DNA from: Lachnospiraceae bacterium
GTDB taxonomy: Bacteria > Bacillota_A > Clostridia > Lachnospirales > Lachnospiraceae
Direction: 5' to 3'
Length of the DNA stretch: 10,612 bases
NCBI GenBank assembly: GCA_017620345.1
Contig: JAFZQP010000082.1
Location: forward strand, 1 to 10,612
Numbering within the stretch: position 1 is the stretch's first letter; each line of letters starts with the position of its first letter. Under the pieces are notes generated by a model that was not told the DNA's origin, searched no databases, and saw only the letters and a program-made list of their open reading frames with translations. Positions 6,536 to 10,612 of the stretch are shown here, in pieces. Made by a program: the position numbers and the translations under genes.

Positions 6536-9189
6536 TTAAGGACTACCTTCTTCTGCGAAATAGTATAATCTGTTCTTTGCGAAACGACATCTCTGCAAAG
6601 ATCAAGCGTCTTCTGCATCTTGCTGACCATTTCTTCGACACTCTTTTCGACCTCCTCATCGTCCGTTTCCGCGGTCAGTATGAATGCATCGGGTGTCATC
6701 TTCATTTCCCTTACTGCAGCCAGTTTCTTATTCTCCGCTATCTGGTCCTTATCTGTGAGAAGTCCTATATCATAAAGGACAAGCGGATTACGTGAAGCGA
6801 CAACATCGATCTCATCAGCTATCCTGATAAGCGCCGCAAGATACGGCAGGCAGACTGTATTCCCGTTCGGAAGCCTGTAATCGGAAGGATATTCATGCTC
6901 ATCATACAGGTCCGTCCTGCGATGCCCTCTTGCGACCTGTTTGATCGCGAATGTATGCTCCGGAGAAGGAAAATCAAACATCCCGGAATACTTTTCAATG
7001 AACAGCCCGCTGAATTCGTTATGACGATCCCTTACAAAATCACAGATTTCCGCATCCGGATGCTCATCAAAATATGACGCCGCTCCAAAAATATCTTTGA
7101 ACTCATCGTAATCTTTCCTGCTTATTCCCATTCCCGTATCATGAAGGTAAGAAGCCTCAAGAAGAATATAGATCTCATCCGCATTCAGCCTGGCGATCTG
7201 TTCAAGCCCTATTATGCGGTTGCAACAGTCTATAACTGTCATGCTGTGAAGTTCGGAATGATCGGTATATTCCGGGAACAACAGTCTGTATCTGGACAGT
7301 ATCTTCTGTACAACGAACACCGTATCGTTAAACCTTCCGTGAAGATCGGGATCAAGTCGTGCAAGCGTTTTTTCCAACAGAAAATCCGTCTTTTGAAGCC
7401 TCAAAAGATCCCGGTCATGTATACGTATCGTAAGCACATTGAGCCCGAGAAGATTCTGATAGGACACATCATCAGCGATCTTATATACCATCCGTATCCC
7501 GATATTTGCAGACGGATCGTTCTGCTGCCTGACCATCTGTGCGATCTGTCTTATATCAAACGGTTCGCAGTCATCCTTGATCCGCAGTATAACATTGTTA
7601 TTACGGATTATGACAAGAGCGTTCAGCGAGTGGTCCCGTTTTCCGGGAGTAAAACCATGTTTGATAACATTTCCCGCAAGTTCCTCAAGGCATAAAGCCG
7701 AATAATATGCAGCCCTTTTTTCCATGTCATGTCCTTCACAGAACTGCTGCACACGCTCAGCAGTATGCGACAGTTCATCGTTATCACGTATCGTGATGAA
7801 CAGCGAGTCGTCATGCGGTACTCCGAAATCCTCGAAAAAGAACATAAGATCGTCTTTTCTTTGAGGAAGGCGTTTAAAATATATAACACGGTATAACGGG
7901 ACCGTCAGTATCGTAAGGATTATCCCTATCGGATTGGCAAGCCAGACTCCGAGTGCTCCAAGGATCGGTGCCAGGATAAGGGACGGGATCACCATAGCAA
8001 AGAAACCGTCAAAAACGGATACGAAATTGACGAACATTGCGTGGCCCATAGCCTGAAGATAATTGGTCTGAACCTGACAGATAAGGACCATCGGAATGCA
8101 TAGGGCATAGATCATGAACAACTTATATGTAAGACTGTAAACATTGGAACCGGGATCCGAAAAAAACAACCCCGCTACAGGCTTTGACAGGATCAGGACT
8201 ATGGCCGCCACAAGCGCCGACAATGCCATTGCCTTTTTTTCAAGGACCGAAAAAAGCTGCCAGATCGAATTCCTGTCTTCCTCTCCGAAGAAAACACTGA
8301 CGAGCATCCGGACAACAGATCCGTTACCAAGGCAGAAAGCTATCAGTATCCCAAGGATCATATTGAACGCGGACATGGCGGAAAGTCCGTCTCCGCCCGC
8401 ATACTTTAGCAGGATGCGGTTAATGACGAGTCCTCGAAATCCCATACAGAAAACAAGAAGCGCCCCGGGAAAACCGATCCTGAGCATCTCAGGAGCAAGC
8501 TTCCAGCGTATCTTCGATGCCGCAAAATGAAGCTGCGACCTTCCGGACAGATAGTAAGGTGTTAAGATCAGGAAATAAACAATATTTGAAATGGATGTTG
8601 CCAACGCAAGTCCGAAAATTCCCATCCTAAACACGGCAACGAGGACGATATCAAGTATGATATTTGTTGCCGTCATTCCCGCGATACCGATATATCCTCT
8701 CTTATCCTGTCGTTCGAGTTGCAGGAACGCAGCTATCTGCTGTGAGAAAAGCATCGGCAGTATCCCGATCGAATACCACATTATGTATGTAACGAGGGCA
8801 CCCTTTAATTCCGCATTTGCTCCAAGAGCTGTGGCCAGTGGTCCGGGAATCACCAGACTTATAAGAGTAAGAACGGTTCCGATGATAAAAGTCAGAGCCA
8901 TGTCGAGCGAAAAAACACCCTCTGTCTTATCGATGTCTCCCCTTCCCATGAACCTTCCGCACAGAACCGCTGAGCCTCCGAGAAATACCGCACCTGAAGC
9001 GTTGATGATGTTGATCATGGAATAGTACAGACCGACAACACCCACCGACGATGAGTCAATAAAACGTCCCGCCATGGCACCGTCAACGATCGAATTGACG
9101 CTCCCCATGGCAAAGATCAATATCTGAACAGGAAGCATTTTAAAAAAAAGCTTCTCTATCATTTTGTTATCAGCTGTCAGACCTTTCAC
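6520..9189 (-). CDS. MATE-family transporter fused to RsbW-like GHKL ATPase and HD phosphohydrolase domains
   Basis: An 889-residue fusion. Residues 10-440 are a MATE/MOP-type transporter with about twelve hydrophobic segments; early motifs include GSVNSIVDGAMAGRF (29-43) and SAVLCGRFMGRGD (73-85). Residues 450-590 are a GHKL ATPase domain of the anti-sigma factor (RsbW/SpoIIAB) type: LCLEELAGNVIKHGF (499-513, N-box Glu502/Glu503/Asn507), Asp-box IKDD (537-540) and G-box ANIGIRMV (561-568). Residues 600-889 are an HD-superfamily domain with His648, YLHDTG (681-686, His683/Asp684), RDRHNEF (720-726), RGHRRTD (754-760) and LIRIADEID (787-795), a complete-looking metal site resembling HD domains that pair with GHKL ATPases in nucleotide-signalling and conflict proteins. 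MATE proteins alone are about 450 residues, so the second half is an addition. The start is GTG at 9189, as an in-frame TAA lies three codons upstream; ATG at 9162 is an alternative. The substrate is unknown. Confidence 0.9.
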   Translation of the reverse strand: MKGLTADNKMIEKLFFKMLPVQILIFAMGSVNSIVDGAMAGRFIDSSSVGVVGLYYSMINIINASGAVFLGGSAVLCGRFMGRGDIDKTEGVFSLDMALTFIIGTVLTLISLVIPGPLATALGANAELKGALVTYIMWYSIGILPMLFSQQIAAFLQLERQDKRGYIGIAGMTATNIILDIVLVAVFRMGIFGLALATSISNIVYFLILTPYYLSGRSQLHFAASKIRWKLAPEMLRIGFPGALLVFCMGFRGLVINRILLKYAGGDGLSAMSAFNMILGILIAFCLGNGSVVRMLVSVFFGEEDRNSIWQLFSVLEKKAMALSALVAAIVLILSKPVAGLFFSDPGSNVYSLTYKLFMIYALCIPMVLICQVQTNYLQAMGHAMFVNFVSVFDGFFAMVIPSLILAPILGALGVWLANPIGIILTILTVPLYRVIYFKRLPQRKDDLMFFFEDFGVPHDDSLFITIRDNDELSHTAERVQQFCEGHDMEKRAAYYSALCLEELAGNVIKHGFTPGKRDHSLNALVIIRNNNVILRIKDDCEPFDIRQIAQMVRQQNDPSANIGIRMVYKIADDVSYQNLLGLNVLTIRIHDRDLLRLQKTDFLLEKTLARLDPDLHGRFNDTVFVVQKILSRYRLLFPEYTDHSELHSMTVIDCCNRIIGLEQIARLNADEIYILLEASYLHDTGMGISRKDYDEFKDIFGAASYFDEHPDAEICDFVRDRHNEFSGLFIEKYSGMFDFPSPEHTFAIKQVARGHRRTDLYDEHEYPSDYRLPNGNTVCLPYLAALIRIADEIDVVASRNPLVLYDIGLLTDKDQIAENKKLAAVREMKMTPDAFILTAETDDEEVEKSVEEMVSKMQKTLDLCRDVVSQRTDYTISQKKVVLKCKRS

Positions 9190-9296
9190 CCGTACTTATC
9201 CAACCTTTTTCTATGTCCGCACGCGTTGCCCCTCCGAGGATCCAGGCATGTTGCGTATCTTTCATCTCCTGACGGTACAAAATCATCTGTTCCCAT
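9186..9296 (-). CDS. Possible 36-codon leader ORF before the transporter fusion
   Basis: Between the toxin gene and the transporter fusion, an ATG at 9296 has AAGGA seven bases upstream and opens a 36-codon frame. Its TGA overlaps the GTG start of the transporter gene (GTGA), an arrangement often used for translational coupling, and it would explain why that GTG has only a weak binding site of its own. The product (MGTDDFVPSGDE...) is not recognised. A competing frame (ATG 9286 to TGA 9170, 38 codons, with a helical-looking stretch around HAWILGGATRADIEKG) covers the same bases and looks at least as protein-like, so only one of the two can be right and neither may be translated. Confidence 0.25.
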   Translation of the reverse strand: MGTDDFVPSGDERYATCLDPRRGNACGHRKRLDKYG

Positions 9297-9348
9297 TTTA
9301 TTGTCCTTTTGTTCCGGATAGTTTCAAACTGATCCAAATATCTCGCCG

Positions 9349-9666
9349 TTACAATCCTCTTATTATACTGAGGTAATCTTGCCTCTGGTCAACAACCGTA
9401 TAAACCGTAACCGTTTTTTTCTTTTCACCAACCTTATAAAAGACAAGATCTTTTTCTAATATAAGCACCAAATATCCCTGGCGTTTCAATACGTTATATC
9501 TTGGTTCTACTCCGATGTATGGGTTATCACCAAGATTCATAATAGCCTCTTCCAAATAATCTAATTTCTCAAGAGCCACATCATTTCCAAAGTTCTCTGC
9601 TATAAACAATACTATCTTGCGAATCAGGGAATCGGCCGTATCCGTTCTTTCAACTCTATACTTCAA
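9349..9666 (-). CDS. RelE/ParE-family toxin of a type II toxin-antitoxin system
   Basis: A 105-residue RelE/ParE-fold protein. Members either cleave mRNA at the ribosome (RelE-like) or poison gyrase (ParE-like); the sequence does not settle which. Two N-terminal helices (about 9-46) precede the typical strand pattern: GVEPRYNVLKRQGYLVLI (52-69), DLVFYKVGEKKKTVTVYTVV (73-92), then the C-terminal DQRQDYLSII (93-102), which is characteristic of the family. It starts with TTG at 9666, not ATG. That TTG overlaps the antitoxin TGA (TTGA) and has GGGAGG at 9674-9679, seven bases upstream, so the start is well supported. It is co-transcribed and translationally coupled with the antitoxin gene. The pair appears AT-richer than the flanking genes, consistent with acquisition by transfer. 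Confidence 0.88.
   Translation of the reverse strand: MKYRVERTDTADSLIRKIVLFIAENFGNDVALEKLDYLEEAIMNLGDNPYIGVEPRYNVLKRQGYLVLILEKDLVFYKVGEKKKTVTVYTVVDQRQDYLSIIRGL
9362..9392 (-). promoter_or_regulatory. Candidate promoter for the transporter-peptidase-flavoprotein genes
   Basis: Inside the 3' end of the toxin gene the minus strand has TTGACC (9387-9392) and TATAAT (9362-9367) separated by 19 bp. The -10 box is perfect and the -35 has five of six consensus bases, but the spacing is long. Transcription from here would give a leader of about 165 nt before the GTG at 9189. Read-through from the toxin-antitoxin operon is also possible, as no terminator is visible between them. Confidence 0.4.
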
Positions 9667-9947
9667 GCCTGACCCTCCCTGAGCATCCTTCGTAAATCAT
9701 CGAAGGTATCCTTCATGGGAGCTACCCTTCCGCATTTAACATCCTCATCCGCTTCAGCCAGTATTTCCAAAAGCTCTATTCTGGCCTTCATTCTCTTGTA
9801 TTCCTCATAGCCAATAGAAACTGTATCACCTCTTCCATTTACAGTGATGATCACAGCCTCATTATTCTCACGGCATTGTTTTGATACTTCGTTATAATGG
9901 TTTCTAAGATCCGCTGACGGACGAATTGTTTCTTGTAATGAATACAT
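9663..9947 (-). CDS. Phd/YefM-family antitoxin
   Basis: A 94-residue antitoxin that should bind and neutralise the toxin through its C-terminal half and repress the operon through its N-terminal DNA-binding domain. The N-terminus has the family pattern: IRPSADLRNHYNEVSKQC, then a strand with EAVIITVNGRGDTVSI and the helix start GYEEYKRMKARIELLEIL. The acidic, probably flexible toxin-binding tail is EADEDVKCGRVAPMKDTFDD. The frame could open at a GTG at 9956, but that codon lies inside the Shine-Dalgarno sequence, so the ATG at 9947 is chosen. Its TGA overlaps the toxin TTG. It is the first gene of the two-gene operon. Confidence 0.9.
   Translation of the reverse strand: MYSLQETIRPSADLRNHYNEVSKQCRENNEAVIITVNGRGDTVSIGYEEYKRMKARIELLEILAEADEDVKCGRVAPMKDTFDDLRRMLREGQA
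9674..9679 (-). promoter_or_regulatory. Shine-Dalgarno site fixing the toxin TTG start
   Basis: The minus strand reads GGGAGG within the antitoxin 3' end, seven bases before the TTG at 9666. This strong site supports TTG as the real toxin start, since no ATG or GTG lies nearby in frame. Confidence 0.75.
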
Positions 9948-9951
9948 CGAA

Positions 9952-9960
9952 ATCACCTCC
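9952..9960 (-). promoter_or_regulatory. Extended Shine-Dalgarno site of the antitoxin
   Basis: The minus strand reads GGAGGTGAT, a nine-base match to the complement of the usual 16S rRNA 3' end, followed by four bases and the ATG at 9947 (eight bases from GGAGG). It decides the start in favour of that ATG, because the upstream in-frame GTG is part of the site. Such strong antitoxin initiation fits the need to make more antitoxin than toxin. Confidence 0.8.
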
Positions 9961-9963
9961 GTT

Positions 9964-9975
9964 TCTATATATAGA
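9964..9975. repeat. 12-bp palindrome, candidate antitoxin operator
   Basis: TCTATATATAGA is a perfect 12-bp palindrome between the -10 box and the Shine-Dalgarno sequence of the toxin-antitoxin operon. Phd/YefM antitoxins repress their own operons by binding palindromes at this position, so this is a reasonable operator candidate. It is AT-rich, and a chance palindrome is possible. Confidence 0.45.
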
Positions 9976-9978
9976 CAT

Positions 9979-10007
9979 ATTATATCGCGATAAGTCTACG
10001 GATTCAA
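9979..10007 (-). promoter_or_regulatory. Promoter of the toxin-antitoxin operon
   Basis: On the minus strand, -35 TTGAAT (10002-10007) and -10 TATAAT (9979-9984) are separated by exactly 17 bp, a near-consensus sigma-70-type promoter. The -10 box lies 31 bp upstream of the antitoxin ATG at 9947. Palindromes overlap and follow the -10 box, which suits autoregulation. Confidence 0.75.
9983..9992. repeat. 10-bp palindrome overlapping the -10 box, candidate operator
   Basis: TATCGCGATA is a perfect 10-bp palindrome that shares two bases with the -10 hexamer of the toxin-antitoxin promoter. Its centre is 18 bp from the centre of the TCTATATATAGA palindrome. Binding here would block RNA polymerase, as expected for antitoxin autorepression. 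The two palindromes differ in sequence, so at most one may be the true site. Confidence 0.45.
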
Positions 10008-10022
10008 CGAGTATTCAAACGA
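10002..10022. repeat. Short direct repeat at the divergent promoter region
   Basis: ATTCAACGA (10002-10010) is followed one helical turn later (11 bp) by ATTCAAACGA (10013-10022). The first copy contains the -35 box of the toxin-antitoxin promoter. It also sits upstream of the -10 box of the plus-strand gene, so a regulator on this pair could affect both directions. It is short and could be chance. Confidence 0.3.
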
Positions 10023-10033
10023 AGTAGAATGAT

Positions 10034-10048
10034 AAAATGTGATATAAT
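10034..10048 (+). promoter_or_regulatory. Extended -10 promoter of the hydrogenase-like gene
   Basis: AAAATGTGATATAAT contains a perfect TATAAT with TGn directly before it and ends 36 bases ahead of the TTG start. No clear -35 hexamer is seen 16-18 bp upstream, typical of extended -10 promoters. It diverges from the toxin-antitoxin promoter. Confidence 0.6.
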
Positions 10049-10070
10049 CAGTCAGTATAAATTTAAATAC

Positions 10071-10076
10071 GGGAGG
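10071..10076 (+). promoter_or_regulatory. Shine-Dalgarno site fixing a TTG start
   Basis: GGGAGG lies eight bases before the TTG at 10085. It identifies TTG as the start of the iron-sulfur protein and rules out a later start, which would lose part of the first cysteine cluster. Confidence 0.75.
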
Positions 10077-10084
10077 ATCGGTAA

Positions 10085-10612
10085 TTGAAAAAGGGGCTTG
10101 TATATACGAATGAAAACTGCATCGGATGCAACAAATGCATCCGGGCCTGCAGCTGTATCGGTGCCTGTGTTTCCACGCAGCCTGATGAGCGCGGTATTTC
10201 CCAGATCGAGGTCGATGGCAGTCTGTGCGTCGCCTGCGGCGCCTGTTTTGATGTTTGCGAACACAAAGCACGGGCCTTCAGGGATGATACGGAAGATTTT
10301 TTTAAAGATCTGGAAAACGGTGAGGCTGTTTCTCTTCTCATAGCACCTGCTTTTCAGGCGAATTATCCGAATGAATATGCCTCAGTGCTTGGCGGCCTTA
10401 AAGCCCTTGGCGTACGCCGCATGATCAACGTATCTTTCGGAGCGGATATAACAACATGGGGATATATCAATTACATCAGGGAACATGATTTTTCCGGAGG
10501 GATCTCACAGCCGTGTCCTGCGGTGGTCGGATACATTGAACGATACATCCCGGAACTGATCCCTAAGCTTTTCCCTGTGCAGAGCCCTTTGATGTGTGCA
10601 GCCATATATGCC
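10085..10612 (+). CDS. Ferredoxin-domain [FeFe]-hydrogenase-like protein (sensory HsfB-like type), C-terminus cut
   Basis: The first 176 codons of an iron-sulfur protein that continues past the window. Residues 5-65 are a ferredoxin domain for two [4Fe-4S] clusters: Cys12, 15, 18 and 22, and Cys48, 51, 54 and 58; Cys24 and Cys28 are extra. From about residue 80 the sequence resembles the [FeFe]-hydrogenase large-subunit domain in the diverged form seen in putative sensory enzymes. SQPCPAVV (142-149, Cys144) stands where catalytic enzymes have TSCCPAW, and SPLMCAAIY (167-175, Cys171) where they have MPCTAKK. This points to a hydrogen or redox sensor rather than a bulk hydrogenase, but the third cysteine motif is off the edge. 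In such proteins the unseen part often carries PAS and output domains such as a SpoIIE phosphatase or a kinase (family knowledge, not seen here). It starts with TTG and is transcribed divergently from the toxin-antitoxin pair. Confidence 0.82.
   Translation, partial: MKKGLVYTNENCIGCNKCIRACSCIGACVSTQPDERGISQIEVDGSLCVACGACFDVCEHKARAFRDDTEDFFKDLENGEAVSLLIAPAFQANYPNEYASVLGGLKALGVRRMINVSFGADITTWGYINYIREHDFSGGISQPCPAVVGYIERYIPELIPKLFPVQSPLMCAAIYA

Noticed and set aside
9190..9348. Rho-independent terminator between the toxin gene and the transporter fusion
   Set aside because: No GC-rich hairpin followed by a T run was found on the minus strand.
9996..10341. Minus-strand frames of 70-92 codons opposite the ferredoxin domain
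   Set aside because: They are antisense to the two CxxCxxCxxxC cluster motifs, which fix the plus-strand frame as the real one.
1..10612. CRISPR array, tRNA/rRNA genes, insertion sequences
   Set aside because: No regularly spaced repeats, cloverleaf-like sequences, transposase motifs or terminal inverted repeats were seen by eye on either strand.

Overview
The window looks like chromosomal DNA of an anaerobic Firmicute, most likely of the Clostridia/Lachnospiraceae (Butyrivibrio-like) type. The reasons are the moderate GC content, strong GGAGG-type ribosome binding sites, TTG and GTG starts, a clostripain-family lipoprotein, a cysteine-rich [FeFe]-hydrogenase-like protein and large multidomain signalling proteins. 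The assignment rests on protein style, not on a marker gene.

Nine confident genes are present. Eight lie on the minus strand from about 9.95 kb down to 1 and one, cut by the window edge, is on the plus strand. In minus-strand reading order they are: (a) a Phd/YefM antitoxin and RelE/ParE toxin pair with its own promoter and palindromic operator candidates; (b) an 889-residue fusion of a MATE membrane transporter, an RsbW-like GHKL ATPase domain and an HD phosphohydrolase domain; (c) a clostripain-family (C11) lipoprotein peptidase with a very acidic, tyrosine-rich tail; (d) a flavin-reductase-like FMN protein; (e) a membrane hybrid sensor with Cache-like, HAMP, HisKA, REC and Hpt modules but no ATP-binding kinase domain; (f) a REC-GGDEF response regulator with a second, degenerate GGDEF-like domain; (g) a second membrane histidine kinase running off the left edge. 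The plus-strand gene at 10085 encodes a two-cluster ferredoxin domain followed by a [FeFe]-hydrogenase-like region and runs off the right edge. Its promoter region is shared with the divergent toxin-antitoxin operon.

Genes (b) to (d) are tightly packed (16-nt overlap, then a 28-nt gap) and are probably co-transcribed. Genes (e) to (g) form a signalling operon (14-nt gap, then an ATGA overlap) with an extended -10 promoter just upstream of (e). The most economical reading of (e) to (g) is a phosphorelay. The catalytically headless hybrid sensor would be phosphorylated by another kinase, possibly its neighbour (g). The phosphate would then pass through its REC and Hpt domains to Asp53 of the diguanylate cyclase and so change c-di-GMP levels. 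This is inference.

The two most unusual items are the MATE-GHKL-HD fusion and the loss of the kinase catalytic domain from the hybrid sensor. No RNA gene, CRISPR array, insertion sequence or convincing rho-independent terminator was seen.
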